Positions 32,673 through 42,322 of a DNA stretch of 57,697 nt are shown piece by piece. This stretch comes from Methanoregulaceae archaeon (GTDB lineage: Archaea > Halobacteriota > Methanomicrobia > Methanomicrobiales > Methanospirillaceae), in NCBI GenBank assembly GCA_021371995.1, contig JAJFVA010000019.1, positions 1 through 57,697 of the forward strand, written 5' to 3'. Under the pieces are notes generated by a model. The model did not search any database. It had not been told where the DNA came from and worked only from the letters and a program-made list of their open reading frames with translations. A program made the translations under genes and the position numbers. Numbering within the stretch: position 1 is the stretch's first letter; every line of letters starts with the position of its first letter.

Positions 32673-35093
32673 ATGCCAGAGATTTTTCTGAAGGTTGATA
32701 GTGCGTATCCGGGAGATCAGGGTGGCGGGAAGGCACGGCTGGATCCCGAGACCATGCTGTACCTGAAAATATCTCCTGGTGATATCGTTTCGGTCGAGGG
32801 GAAACGCCGCACGGTTGCCAAGGTCTGGCGTTCCCTTGTGGAGGACTGGAACCAGAATAAGGTCAGGATCGATAATTTCACGAGGACCAATGCGGGGATG
32901 AGCATCGGGGATACCGTGAAGATTGTCGCTATCCGTGACGAGGTCGAGGCACGGAGAGTGGTGCTTGCTCCTCCGGAAGACCTGCCACGGAGCGTTCCGG
33001 TAAGCAACAACCCGAACGTGCTGAATGCACTTATTGATTTTCCTGTGGTGAAGAACGATTCTGTGCCGATCATGATAGGGCTCCCGTTCCTCCAGCCGCA
33101 GATAGTCTCGTACAAAGTAGTCGAGATCGAGCCCGAACAGGCAGTGATCATCACAAAAAATACGCAGATAGAATTCTCTGAAAAACCGGCCGCAGGTTTT
33201 GAAGGCTTAAAAAGGATCTCATACGAGGATATCGGGGGGCTGAAAGACGAGCTCCAGCGTGTCCGGGAGATGATCGAGCTTCCTATGCGCCATCCGGAGC
33301 TCTTCCAGAAGCTCGGGATTGAACCTCCAAAAGGTGTCCTCCTGTTCGGGCCTCCGGGAACCGGAAAGACATTGATAGCAAAAGCAGTGGCAAGCGAGAG
33401 TGGTGCACATTTTATCTCGATTGCAGGTCCGGAAGTCATCTCCAAGTATTACGGTGAGAGCGAGCAGAAACTGAGGGAGATCTTTGAAGAGGCTGAGACA
33501 AATGCACCCTCAATTATCTTCATCGATGAACTCGACTCGATCACGCCCCGGAGAGAAGAGGTGACGGGTGAAGTGGAGCGCCGCGTTGTTGCCCAGCTCC
33601 TCACCATGATGGACGGTCTCGAAGAGCGGGGGCAGGTTGTGGTGATCGGCGCTACCAACCGTGTGGATGCAATCGACCCTGCACTCCGGAGGCCGGGCAG
33701 GTTTGACCGGGAGATCGAGATCGGTGTGCCAAGCGAGCCGGACAGGATCGAGATACTGAAAATACACACGAGAGGAATGCCACTTGCCGGAGAAGTGGAC
33801 CTCATGGTCCTTGCGCAGCAGACCCACGGGTTTGTCGGTGCCGATCTTGCAGCACTCGCCCGTGAAGCGGCAATCCGGGCTTTACGGCGCTATCTCCCTG
33901 AAATGAATCTTGATGATGAGGAGATACCGCAGGAGATCCTTGACCGGATGGAGGTAAATGCACAGGACTTCCGGTCAGCACTCCGTGACGTCAGCCCAAG
34001 CGCAATGCGTGAGGTCATGCTCGAGGTAACCCATGTCACCTGGAACGATGTCGGCGGACTTGAGGAAGCAAAGCAGGAGATACGGGAAGCAGTCGAGTAC
34101 CCTCTCACCGAAAGGGCAAGATTTGAGGAGCTTGGTATCACACCCCCGCGGGGGGTTCTCCTGTACGGGCCACCGGGGACCGGGAAGACCCTGATTGCAA
34201 AAGCAGTGGCAAACGAGAGCGGGGCCAATTTTATCGCAATACGGGGCCCCCAACTCCTCTCCAAGTGGGTTGGTGAGAGTGAACGTGCCGTCCGGGAGAT
34301 ATTCAAGAAAGCACGGCAGGTTGCCCCCTCCATCATCTTCTTTGATGAGCTTGATGCACTTGCTCCCACCCGCGGATCTGATCTCGGATCCCACGTCATG
34401 GAGACCGTGCTGAACCAGATACTGACCGAGATCGACGGGCTGGAAGAGCTCAGGGACGTTGTTGTGATGGGGGCCACAAACCAGCCGACCCTGGTTGACC
34501 CGGCTCTCCTCCGTGCAGGCCGGTTTGACCGGCTGGTATATATCGGGGAACCGAACCTTGCAGACAGGAAAAAGATACTTGGAATCCATCTGAAGTATAT
34601 GCCACTCGAGGGATCGAAACTCGAGGAACTTGTTGAAAAGACCGGTTCCTGCGATGAGGCAGCACTCGATACCCTGGTGGAGACACTTGGAAAAGACAGG
34701 GCTTTTTCCATCGATGAAGCCCTTACTGCCGCAGGCACAGCCTGTTTTGGAAAAGACGGAAAGCTGAACCGCGGGACGCGGAGAAAACACCTTGTTGACC
34801 GCATGGCGCAGCGCGGGCTCTCCCTCATCGATGAACCCCAGGACGAGCTGATTCTGAGTGTTGCAGGAAGGACCGAAGGGTATGTCGGAGCTGACATGGA
34901 AGGACTCTGCCGTGAGGCAGGGGTTTTTGCCATGAGGGAACGGGCAGCAAGCGTCACCCTGCACCATTTTGAGATGAGCCTTGCAAAGCTCCATCCCACC
35001 ATGAATGAACGCCTCAGGGAATTTTACTCCCGCATCCGTCTCCATTTCAAAGGGGGACTTCCCCGCGAGGTCCAGCCTCCTGAATACCAGTAA
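32673..35093 (+). CDS. CDC48/VCP-like AAA+ ATPase with insertion in D2
   Basis: Hexameric unfoldase of 806 residues acting with the proteasome and on protein complexes. N-domain 1-180 (double-psi barrel opening MPEIFLKVDSAYPGDQGGGKARLD). D1: Walker A GPPGTGKT 226-233, Walker B IIFIDELD 281-288. D2: Walker A 499-506, Walker B IIFFDELD 554-561. In D2 the usual ...LEELVEKT-EGYVGAD... helix pair is split by about 74 residues (658-732, from SCDEAALDTLVETLGKD to DELILSVAGR) that contain a basic patch GTRRKHLVDRMAQR. That insert is absent from the matching D1 position and is not standard for the family. ATG 32673 matches the family start; the frame is also open from a GTG at 32652. Confidence 0.93.
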   Translation: MPEIFLKVDSAYPGDQGGGKARLDPETMLYLKISPGDIVSVEGKRRTVAKVWRSLVEDWNQNKVRIDNFTRTNAGMSIGDTVKIVAIRDEVEARRVVLAPPEDLPRSVPVSNNPNVLNALIDFPVVKNDSVPIMIGLPFLQPQIVSYKVVEIEPEQAVIITKNTQIEFSEKPAAGFEGLKRISYEDIGGLKDELQRVREMIELPMRHPELFQKLGIEPPKGVLLFGPPGTGKTLIAKAVASESGAHFISIAGPEVISKYYGESEQKLREIFEEAETNAPSIIFIDELDSITPRREEVTGEVERRVVAQLLTMMDGLEERGQVVVIGATNRVDAIDPALRRPGRFDREIEIGVPSEPDRIEILKIHTRGMPLAGEVDLMVLAQQTHGFVGADLAALAREAAIRALRRYLPEMNLDDEEIPQEILDRMEVNAQDFRSALRDVSPSAMREVMLEVTHVTWNDVGGLEEAKQEIREAVEYPLTERARFEELGITPPRGVLLYGPPGTGKTLIAKAVANESGANFIAIRGPQLLSKWVGESERAVREIFKKARQVAPSIIFFDELDALAPTRGSDLGSHVMETVLNQILTEIDGLEELRDVVVMGATNQPTLVDPALLRAGRFDRLVYIGEPNLADRKKILGIHLKYMPLEGSKLEELVEKTGSCDEAALDTLVETLGKDRAFSIDEALTAAGTACFGKDGKLNRGTRRKHLVDRMAQRGLSLIDEPQDELILSVAGRTEGYVGADMEGLCREAGVFAMRERAASVTLHHFEMSLAKLHPTMNERLREFYSRIRLHFKGGLPREVQPPEYQ

Positions 35094-35240
35094 CTACCTT
35101 TTTTGGGACTGTTTTTTGATATACTGGTCTGGTTGATAATTCCTACACTGTAGAGAAAAAAAGGACTATTCGCTGGGTCCGGTCAGCGAAGGCTTATCAT
35201 AGGGATTGAATACAATAGTGAATGAGGTGGCACTCCGCTC

Positions 35241-35825
35241 TTGCGTAAGGACGACAAGCAGCCTACAGGGGTCATTGGTCTCGATGCTGTCATCGAAGGA
35301 GGATACCCCAGCGAAGCAGTCATCATCGTCATCGGCTCACCGCTTTCCGGAATTGACCATATCGCCCGCCAGTTCTGGAAGGTGGAAGAGGAAGGGGGCA
35401 GCTACATGATGATCGACAGCGAGGTGGAGGAGGGCATGGTGGACGCCCGTGGGATGACCCCTGATACATTTCCCGTACACTATCAGGGAAAGCGAATTAT
35501 CGTGGATTCTCTCTCCTCGGTTATCCTGAATTTCGGGATCGATGAGGCGCTCCGCAGCCTCTCGATCGCAAGGAAGGAAGCTGCTCGGGAGAAGAGCACG
35601 ATCATGTTCCTCCTGTATAACAATATCCATAAACCTGAAGATGAGAACCGGATTTTCCGTCTTGCCGATGTCGTGCTCGAATTAAAAGTTGTCACCTTCG
35701 TGACCGAGGTCGAGCGGCAGCTCGCGGTTCACAAGCTCCGGCAGACCAATGTTCCGAAACGGCTGATCCCTTTCAATATCACTGATAAAGGCGTCGAGCT
35801 CTCCACCACATCCCGGGTGGTGTGA
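35241..35825 (+). CDS. RecA/KaiC-like protein lacking a P-loop
   Basis: Protein of 194 residues with the outline of the RadA/KaiC ATPase fold (PTGVIGLDAVIEGGYPSEAVIIVIGSP), but the Walker A position reads GSPLSGIDH (32-40) with no lysine-serine/threonine, so ATP binding is doubtful. A Walker B-like RIIVDSLSSV (85-94) and the KaiC-type end KLRQTNVPKRLIPFNITDKGVEL remain. Such degenerate KaiC-like proteins recur in methanogens, with unknown role. No ATG is available: a stop lies at 35223, and the first start is TTG 35241, with GAGGTGG ten bases upstream. It follows CDC48 by about 150 bp. Confidence 0.75.
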   Translation: MRKDDKQPTGVIGLDAVIEGGYPSEAVIIVIGSPLSGIDHIARQFWKVEEEGGSYMMIDSEVEEGMVDARGMTPDTFPVHYQGKRIIVDSLSSVILNFGIDEALRSLSIARKEAAREKSTIMFLLYNNIHKPEDENRIFRLADVVLELKVVTFVTEVERQLAVHKLRQTNVPKRLIPFNITDKGVELSTTSRVV

Positions 35826-35832
35826 AACTACA

Positions 35833-36735
35833 TCAGAGGTTGTTCCGTACTTCTTGTACTGCCTCAACCATCCGGGCTAATTTCAGATAAGCAACATCCC
35901 TGGGAAGCATCCTGAGGCCGCAGTCAGGGTCAACCAGGAGCTGTTCAGGTGCAAATACCGACAATGCAGTCTCGATCCTGGACCTGATGGTGTCTGCCGA
36001 TTCTGCGATCGGGGAAGAGGAATCGACGCACCCGAACCCAATCATCCTCTTCCCAAAGTCCATCTCCCTGCAGAGTGCAAGATTCCCGGGCGATTTGGCA
36101 CATTCAAAATCAAGGATCCCGACAGGCATCCGGGCAAGTTCGCTGATAACCGGGGTGAGATCGCCGCATACGTGGAGGCAGACCGGAACAGTGATTCCGC
36201 GGGCAAGTACTTCCAGTGCCTCCCTTGCACTGGTGAGGTCCGCAACACCTGTTGAAAGAATCGGCTCATCAATCTGGATGACCGCAGCCCCCGCTGCAGC
36301 AAGAAACTGAGCTTCCTGTGCCAGGGCATAGGCGAGGTCGAGGGCGAGTTCACTCCTGTCCCGATACACCGGAGTCGAGATATGAAGGGCGAAAGAGAGG
36401 GTGGTCGGCCCCGTGATGATACCTTTCACCCTTTCAGCCCTGCTGATCGCATAGCGGGTATCGCCAAGGGTGATCGGTCCTTCGGGAGGGGAGACTTTTC
36501 CGATGACATCAGCGCCTCTTACGCCAGGAAGCCGCGAGGTGAAGATCTTCACCATGTCACCCCGGACCTGGCCATCGGAGATGATGTCGATTCCTGCCGC
36601 CAGCTGGTCGCTGACTGCCGTTCTTACCGCATCCCTGAAAGGATCGAAGATTCCAAAAAATCCTTTTCCCGTTACCACAGGATAGCTCCCGACGACTGTT
36701 GTCGGCAGGATGGTCCCGGGAAAGAGAAGGCTCAT
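35833..36735 (-). CDS. MetE-like core methionine synthase
   Basis: Cobalamin-independent-type methionine synthase of 300 residues, the short archaeal core form. It corresponds to the C-terminal catalytic domain of bacterial MetE and lacks its N-terminal half. Archaeal versions take the methyl group from methylcobamide-carrying proteins. Zinc and homocysteine ligands are visible: PVCLHVCGDL (H and C), the glutamate in IQIDEPILSTG, and VDPDCGLRMLP near the end. The start [20 protein letters not shown] at 36735 overlaps the aspS stop by 4 bp. The longer frame to 36834 lies inside aspS and is rejected. Confidence 0.85.
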   Translation of the reverse strand: MSLLFPGTILPTTVVGSYPVVTGKGFFGIFDPFRDAVRTAVSDQLAAGIDIISDGQVRGDMVKIFTSRLPGVRGADVIGKVSPPEGPITLGDTRYAISRAERVKGIITGPTTLSFALHISTPVYRDRSELALDLAYALAQEAQFLAAAGAAVIQIDEPILSTGVADLTSAREALEVLARGITVPVCLHVCGDLTPVISELARMPVGILDFECAKSPGNLALCREMDFGKRMIGFGCVDSSSPIAESADTIRSRIETALSVFAPEQLLVDPDCGLRMLPRDVAYLKLARMVEAVQEVRNNL

Positions 36736-38024
36736 GGTGTCAGCCGGTGCCTGTCCCTCGGGAAGAGCACAGCCTCCCGGATGTTTGCAAGCGAAAGCAT
36801 CGTCATGACCAGGCGTTCGGCCCCAAGCCCCCACCCTGCGTGCGGTGGCATGCCGTAACGGAAAGGAGTCAGGTAGAACTCGAAGTTCTCAGGCGAAAGC
36901 CCTTTCGCCCGTATCTGATGAGCAAGAAGGTCGTGTAGGTGGACACGGGCAGCCCCCGAGGAGAGTTCCATCCTCGGGTGCATCAGATCAAATGCCTTGC
37001 AGACAGAGGGGTCATCCTCACAGGGCATTGCATAGTAGGGCTTTATCGCAGTTGGCCAGTCGGTGATAAAGTAATGGGCTCCCATGTGTTCCCCGATGGC
37101 TTTTTCAGCGACGGTCCCGATGTCGTCACCATAACTGATGGGCTCACCGGTTGCCTTTGCCGCTATATCAATGGCATCCGGATAAGGGAGCCGCTCAAAG
37201 GGGGTATCAGGTATCGCGAGCTCACCGATCTCGAGCGCTTCAAGGGGATCGGCACACTGGTCCTGCACAAAGCGGTAAATATGGACAATGAGGTCCTCGA
37301 GCAGTCTCATTACATCAAGATGGTCGGCAAAGGAGACCTCGACATCGATAGAGGTGGCCTCATTCAGGTGCTTTGTGGTATTATGTTCCTCTGCCCTGAA
37401 GATCGGTCCGATCTCAAATACTTTCTCAAATCCCGCGGCCATCATCATCTGCTTGTACAGCTGGGGGCTCTGGTTCAGAAATGCCTCTTTCTCGAAATAA
37501 GCGATGGGAAAGAGCTCGGTTCCCCCTTCGGTGGCTGCAGCGACTACTTTTGGTGTGGTGATGTTCACAAAACCACGCGGGAAAAGGTATTCATAAACGG
37601 ACCGTGTCACTGCACTCCGGATCTGGAAGATTGCGGTCACTCTTGGTCTTCGGGCATCGAGGAATCGTGCGTCAAGACGTGTGTCAAGGTCGGCAGGGAC
37701 CTTTTCGACCACATCGAGTGGAAGGGGACTCTCGCTTCTGGCAAGCAGTTCAAAGGAATCAGGTACAAGCTCCCTGCCGCCGGGAGCTTTTTCGATTGCC
37801 TTGACAGACCCTCTGACACGGACGAGAGATTCCCTTGAAACTTCCCGGATAGCCGCAAGGACTTCGTCTCCCACCTTCTTTTTCGGTATGGTCACCTGTA
37901 AAATTCCGGTCCGATCCCGGATCAGGAAAAAAGTGAGGCCCCCAAGGTCCCTTACCTCGTGGACCCACCCGATCACTTCGGCCTGTGCCGTCCCGGAAGT
38001 CACCTCCTTTATTGGAATCCGCAT
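36732..38024 (-). CDS. aspS: Aspartyl-tRNA synthetase, archaeal type
   Basis: Class IIb synthetase of 430 residues, short archaeal type without the bacterial insertion domain. N-terminal OB fold 1-100 (anticodon binding: [24 protein letters not shown]), catalytic core with motif 2 [17 protein letters not shown] (about 211-227) and motif 3 [28 protein letters not shown] at the end. Archaeal AspRS is often non-discriminating and also charges tRNA-Asn; that cannot be decided here. It overlaps the MetE-like gene by 4 bp, an operon of protein-synthesis and methionine functions. Confidence 0.94.
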   Translation of the reverse strand: MRIPIKEVTSGTAQAEVIGWVHEVRDLGGLTFFLIRDRTGILQVTIPKKKVGDEVLAAIREVSRESLVRVRGSVKAIEKAPGGRELVPDSFELLARSESPLPLDVVEKVPADLDTRLDARFLDARRPRVTAIFQIRSAVTRSVYEYLFPRGFVNITTPKVVAAATEGGTELFPIAYFEKEAFLNQSPQLYKQMMMAAGFEKVFEIGPIFRAEEHNTTKHLNEATSIDVEVSFADHLDVMRLLEDLIVHIYRFVQDQCADPLEALEIGELAIPDTPFERLPYPDAIDIAAKATGEPISYGDDIGTVAEKAIGEHMGAHYFITDWPTAIKPYYAMPCEDDPSVCKAFDLMHPRMELSSGAARVHLHDLLAHQIRAKGLSPENFEFYLTPFRYGMPPHAGWGLGAERLVMTMLSLANIREAVLFPRDRHRLTP

Positions 38025-38093
38025 ATAAACTCCTTTAGCTATGGGAGGGGGGAGATAATCTCTTTTTTCCTGGGGTCGGAATAGTGAACCGTT

Positions 38094-38744
38094 TCAGAGC
38101 GATGCTGCAAGTGACCGGAGCCGGGGCTCCACCGCTGGAATCTCCTCAACGAGGATGTCCCATACGAGCACCCAGTCGGGTGAGAAATACATCCCGGCAA
38201 GCCGGTCTTTCATACCGGAAAGCTCCGTCCAGGGAATCCCGGGAGAGGCCTTTTTCGTTGCTTCTGATGTCCTGGCTGCCCCGTCGCCGATAATCTCGAG
38301 CGACCGTATCGCTGCCCTTTTCATGAGATCATCATGGGAGAACTCGCGAAAGCCGAGATTCTTCTTCCGCTGGAGCAGAAATACCATCTCTTCGAGCATA
38401 CGGGAGATGTAGACCCGGTCACGGTTTTTTTCCGCATGCTCTGCCGCCACATCCGCGTGGAGGTACCCTTCAAGCACCCGGGTGGTGACAAGATCCACCC
38501 GCCTGCCTCCCAGGAGTTCCTCGAGATACAGGGCGAGGCCGAGATAATTCCGGTAGGTATCGCTCCCCTGTTCAAACTCGACCTCGATATCAATATCACT
38601 GCCCGGGTGTTCATCGCCCCGGGCGAGGGATCCGAAGATCCCTATCTTTTTTACGCCAAACAGTTTTCTCAACGCGGCATAGCGTGAATTAAGGGCGATG
38701 ATGACCTCTTCGCGAAGTTCAATAGCTGGTCCGGGCATGATCAA
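38094..38744 (-). CDS. Fused MntA-HepT-like (MNT-HEPN) protein, HEPN site altered
   Basis: One 216-residue chain joining two domains that are normally separate toxin-antitoxin partners. Residues 10-105: minimal nucleotidyltransferase with GSLARGDEHPGSDIDIEV (38-55; D50 and D52) and a third acid near D84 in RRVDLVT, so AMP transfer may be intact. Residues about 108-216: HEPN/HepT (DUF86) helices. The HepT RNase motif Rx4HxY here reads K179-DRLA-G184-M-Y186: both arginine and histidine are replaced, while the tyrosine that MntA modifies is kept. RNase activity is therefore unlikely. GGAG precedes the ATG. It may be a domesticated relic or a regulator rather than a toxin module. Confidence 0.82.
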   Translation of the reverse strand: MIMPGPAIELREEVIIALNSRYAALRKLFGVKKIGIFGSLARGDEHPGSDIDIEVEFEQGSDTYRNYLGLALYLEELLGGRRVDLVTTRVLEGYLHADVAAEHAEKNRDRVYISRMLEEMVFLLQRKKNLGFREFSHDDLMKRAAIRSLEIIGDGAARTSEATKKASPGIPWTELSGMKDRLAGMYFSPDWVLVWDILVEEIPAVEPRLRSLAASL

Positions 38745-38855
38745 TGGCTCCTTATATACCGTGCAGGATCAGGTTCCCTGCCATACTGGAGGAACATATT
38801 ATCCAGTGTCCTATTTATAGCGTGTTCTACCATCCCAAGGTTAATGTAAACCCTC

Positions 38856-39371
38856 ATGCAATCTCTCTCCGTGATAAAGACCCGTGCCCTGATGGCAGCA
38901 GTCCTTGTGGGATGGATCCTCCTTTCCGGCTGTGTGCAGGAAACAGGCGACAGCAATGTCCCGGAAAGCCCGGGCCCGGCCACCGCCCCACCCACCCCGC
39001 CGGTTCAGATGACCGTAATGCTCCCTCCATATGGTGAACCGGTAACAGGACCTGTGCAGTTCATACCTGGCGGGGTTTACCGTGTGGGGGATACGATCCT
39101 GATAACTGGTACAACCATCCTTTCACCTGGAAATCCATTGCTCATCGAGATAAGGTCCATCGCTTTCGGTCCATCGAATAAATCGGATCCGGACTATTTC
39201 TCGGGGGCAACTGCAGTGATCGAAGTTTTAAAAGGGTCATCTGAAGGGCAGAATACCTGGCGATATGTCCTCAATACATCAGGATTTTCACCGGGAGAAT
39301 ATTCTCTTGAGATTACCGGGTTGAAGGTACTGAATTTCCGGGAGTCCGCGAGCTTCAGCCTCCGCTCCTGA
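38856..39371 (+). CDS. Predicted lipoprotein (beta-sandwich type)
   Basis: Lipid-anchored surface protein of 171 residues. The signal segment VIKTRALMAAVLVGWILLSGC ends in lipobox LLSGC (C26). A proline-rich spacer (about 30-55) leads to an all-beta domain with GVYRVGDTILITGTTILSPGNPLLIEI and WRYVLNTSGFSPGEYSLEITG, the repeat style of archaeal surface domains such as DUF3821-like proteins in Methanomicrobiales. Function unknown. Starts 111 bp from the divergent MNT-HEPN gene. Confidence 0.75.
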   Translation: MQSLSVIKTRALMAAVLVGWILLSGCVQETGDSNVPESPGPATAPPTPPVQMTVMLPPYGEPVTGPVQFIPGGVYRVGDTILITGTTILSPGNPLLIEIRSIAFGPSNKSDPDYFSGATAVIEVLKGSSEGQNTWRYVLNTSGFSPGEYSLEITGLKVLNFRESASFSLRS

Positions 39372-39508
39372 ACTCTTTTTCCCGTCAGGGGTAAGAAGTC
39401 TTCCCCCACGATACCAACAGGGATCCAGGCATCTCCTGCTTGTCTTGTCTCCATGCACCTTCGTTCCTTATCGCCGGGAGGGGGGAATATCCCCTCATTA
39501 CAGGCCTT

Positions 39509-40438
39509 TTAAGAACAGGCAGTATTCCCTGCTTTACCCTTTTTCCCGGCCTCAATCAGCGCTCCAGCGAGGGCAGCGCTTTTTTCCGGATCGATCATGA
39601 GGGTGTCATACCGGAGACTGCCGGGGACAGGGACAGGGTCCCTTATATCTTGGACAAAGAGATCGCAAAAATCCCTGTAGAGTGAACAGGTCGAGGCTGA
39701 ATCAGGGGAGAGACCACGGGCTTTCATCAGTGCTGCGGCAGGGCCGCTTACCGGAGCATCGCCAATAAAAGGGCTCACCGCGATCACGAATGCATCCATC
39801 AGTGCAGGGACAACCCCGGAGCATTCAAGAATCGGGAGGATGCTCGTGATGGGATTGCTCGGCCCGATGATGACCAGGTCTGCCCTCCCGATTGCATTGA
39901 TAACCTCGGCACTTGCAAAAGGCCCTGTAGGGGCGTACCTGATGACCTCCTGTATCGGGAGAGTTCCCCTGTGCTTCACCCAGTACTCCTGGAAATGAAT
40001 CGTCCCCTCACCAGTCCTGATCAGGGTTGCCACCTCTTCATCGGTCATAGGGAGAATGCTGGCATCGATACCCATCCGCGACGAAAGAATCCGTGTGGCC
40101 TCGGTGAGCGAATAACCCTGCCGGAGCAGCTCGCCGCGGACGATATGGAGGGCACGGTCAGAATCACCGATTCCGATATACTCATCGATGCCGAGGCGTT
40201 TCACCTCTTCATGGGTATGGAATGAATCGCCCCGAATCCCCCACCAGGTATCGGTATTAAGCTTCCCGGAAAAGAGATAGAGAAGGGTATCGATATCGGG
40301 AGAGAGATGGTTTCCTGATATCCAGAGATCTTCGGCGGTATTTACAATGACTGATATCTGGTGATCGGGTATATGCCTGCGTGCCCCCCTGACCAGTTTG
40401 GGGGTTCCTGTTCCTCCGGAGAGAAAAGTGATCATCAC
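39509..40438 (-). CDS. cofD: 2-phospho-L-lactate transferase CofD
   Basis: Enzyme of coenzyme F420 synthesis: it joins the lactyl phosphate-derived (or phosphoenolpyruvate-derived) moiety from its guanylyl diphosphate to 7,8-didemethyl-8-hydroxy-5-deazariboflavin (Fo). The protein has 309 residues. Diagnostic text: [60 protein letters not shown], and [15 protein letters not shown]. The start is MMITF at 40438 (the ATG at 40435 is equally possible). It is divergent from the HD hydrolase with a 44-bp gap. Other cof genes are not in the window. Confidence 0.95.
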   Translation of the reverse strand: MMITFLSGGTGTPKLVRGARRHIPDHQISVIVNTAEDLWISGNHLSPDIDTLLYLFSGKLNTDTWWGIRGDSFHTHEEVKRLGIDEYIGIGDSDRALHIVRGELLRQGYSLTEATRILSSRMGIDASILPMTDEEVATLIRTGEGTIHFQEYWVKHRGTLPIQEVIRYAPTGPFASAEVINAIGRADLVIIGPSNPITSILPILECSGVVPALMDAFVIAVSPFIGDAPVSGPAAALMKARGLSPDSASTCSLYRDFCDLFVQDIRDPVPVPGSLRYDTLMIDPEKSAALAGALIEAGKKGKAGNTACS

Positions 40439-40482
40439 TCAATAGTTTTATCTGCTCGATCCCAAGACTGTTTAGGTGCCAG

Positions 40483-41688
40483 ATGAAGATCATCAAGGAC
40501 CCTGTGCACGGGTATATCGAGGTTGCTCCCTATGCTCTCGACCTGCTGGACTCCTCCATTCTCCAGCGCCTCCGCTATATCCGCCAGCTCGGTTTCTCCT
40601 TTCTCGTATACCCGGGAGCACACCATACCCGGTTTGAACACTCGCTCGGTACCCTCTACCTTGCCAACGTGATGGCGCGCCAGCTGAACCTGTCGCTGGA
40701 AGATCAGAAACTGGTCGCCGCAGCAGCCCTCATCCATGATATCGGGCATGGTCCGTTCTCTCATGCCATCGAGCCGGTCATGGAGGAACTCTGCGGGAGA
40801 TCCCATCACGATGCCTCATGGCTCCTTGAGGACCGGGATCTTTCCGGATGCATGGAATGCCACGGGATCAGTTTGGAAGAGACTGCAGCCATCCTTGGCG
40901 GAAATCACCCCCTATCAGGAATTATTCACGGGGAACTGGATGTGGACAGGATGGATTACCTCCTGCGCGATGCCCATTATACCGGTGCGCCGTATGGGAC
41001 CGTGGATGCGCACCGGCTCATACGGAATACCTGTCTCTCGGATGGGTATGTCGCTCTTGAAGAGGGGGGAATCAATGCCGCGGAATCCCTGCTCATCGCC
41101 CGGACACTCATGAGGCCGGCGGTGTATTTTCACCATGTGAGCCGTATCGCCGAGATGATGTTATCAGCAGCGGTCCACGCCCATCTGAAAAGAAAACACG
41201 GGGCTGACCCTGTTGCATTCATGAGACTTGATGATTCCGGCTGTATGCAGAACCTCTTGCACTCCCCGTCTGAAGTTGCCCGCATCCTTGCTGAGCAGAT
41301 CTATTACCGGAAACTGTATAAGAGGGCGCTTTATGTTGGATGGGAACAGGTCAGCGCGGCAATGATCGCACAGGAGATGCATCCGTCAAAAAGGCGGAGC
41401 TTATCGGCCTCGATTGCGGAGGCAGCAGGTGTGGAGGCTCACGAGGTCCTGGTCGACATTCCTGTATTTCCCCGTTCCATGTCGGTGCACGTCATGATCA
41501 GGAACCGGCATCGCCTGATCGGACTCGAGGAGATCTCTCCACTGGTAACGACACTGAACGAGACGCGCCGTGGCCAGTGGCGGCTCGGGGTGTATACACC
41601 CCCGGTTCATGTCCCTGCTGTTGCAGCGGCTGCCCGGGAGATCCTGCATATCCGGCCCCTCACCACGCAGGACCGGCTGCGTTTGTAA
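40483..41688 (+). CDS. HD-domain phosphohydrolase (SAMHD1/dGTPase-like)
   Basis: Cytosolic metal-dependent phosphohydrolase of 401 residues resembling dNTP triphosphohydrolases such as SAMHD1. The HD metal site is visible: H53 in HHTRFEHSLG, H85-D86 in AALIHDIGHGPFSH, and the last aspartate in GELDVDRMDYLLRD (about D155). The start KIIKDPVHGYIEVAPYALDLLDS is typical of these proteins. The C-terminal third lacks a known domain. The substrate may be dNTPs, inferred from similarity only. Divergent from cofD. Confidence 0.87.
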   Translation: MKIIKDPVHGYIEVAPYALDLLDSSILQRLRYIRQLGFSFLVYPGAHHTRFEHSLGTLYLANVMARQLNLSLEDQKLVAAAALIHDIGHGPFSHAIEPVMEELCGRSHHDASWLLEDRDLSGCMECHGISLEETAAILGGNHPLSGIIHGELDVDRMDYLLRDAHYTGAPYGTVDAHRLIRNTCLSDGYVALEEGGINAAESLLIARTLMRPAVYFHHVSRIAEMMLSAAVHAHLKRKHGADPVAFMRLDDSGCMQNLLHSPSEVARILAEQIYYRKLYKRALYVGWEQVSAAMIAQEMHPSKRRSLSASIAEAAGVEAHEVLVDIPVFPRSMSVHVMIRNRHRLIGLEEISPLVTTLNETRRGQWRLGVYTPPVHVPAVAAAAREILHIRPLTTQDRLRL

Positions 41689-41761
41689 CCAGGTTCCGGT
41701 CCCGGATCAAAAAATAAAGTTTATGTACATCGAGATGAAACTTCCAGCGAGGGGGACATAA

Positions 41762-42205
41762 ATGCTCGAATACTGGATAGTTGTCACGATTGGCGTTATT
41801 GTGGTGATATGCGCACTCTGTGTCACATACCTCTACGCCGAAAGCCGGGAACTCCGGCTGGTCCGCAGCAGGTACAGACTGAAGGTCTACGAAGAACTCT
41901 TCCATGCCGTGACAGATCTGAATGTTGCCGGACCGGATGTATATAAACTCGACATGGCCAAACGGCGCCTCGCGCATACCCTGAACCGGCTCAACCTGGT
42001 CGCTTCTGGTGAGGTTCTGAAAAATGTGAACGAGCTGCTTGATTTTCTCAACGAAACCCCGTCCGGGAATTATGATGTGCTCCGGCAGACAAATATCCTC
42101 AATACCATTGTCAGGTCGGCAAGAAAAGATCTTGACCCCGATGCTGCAAAGGAGCTTGAGGATGCGGCATTTCGTTTCCGTTTTTATGCACCTCCGAGGG
42201 CCTGA
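41762..42205 (+). CDS. Single-pass membrane protein with helical cytosolic part
   Basis: Not recognised. Protein of 147 residues. One N-terminal membrane segment (about 4-25, YWIVVTIGVIVVICALCVTYLY) is followed by a basic stretch, so the rest is probably cytosolic and mostly helical, with leucine-rich segments (AKRRLAHTLNRLNLVASGEVLKNVNELLDFL). No catalytic motif. Starts 73 bp after the HD gene and may share its transcript, though an AT-rich sequence just upstream could be its own promoter. Confidence 0.65.
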   Translation: MLEYWIVVTIGVIVVICALCVTYLYAESRELRLVRSRYRLKVYEELFHAVTDLNVAGPDVYKLDMAKRRLAHTLNRLNLVASGEVLKNVNELLDFLNETPSGNYDVLRQTNILNTIVRSARKDLDPDAAKELEDAAFRFRFYAPPRA

Positions 42206-42322
42206 AAATTTACATATTTCCGGGATTATCCGGAAACCCTTTGTTTTTTACAAAGAATCGTCCCAGATTTTTTAATATGCAGCATCACTAACCTGATGTA
42301 GGTAGGAACCGGAGGGAGGTTT

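Noticed and set aside
33890-35045. Two long overlapping minus-strand frames (about 360 codons each)
   Set aside because: Both are antisense to the unambiguous CDC48 gene. The translations are serine-rich low-complexity text or lack any domain.
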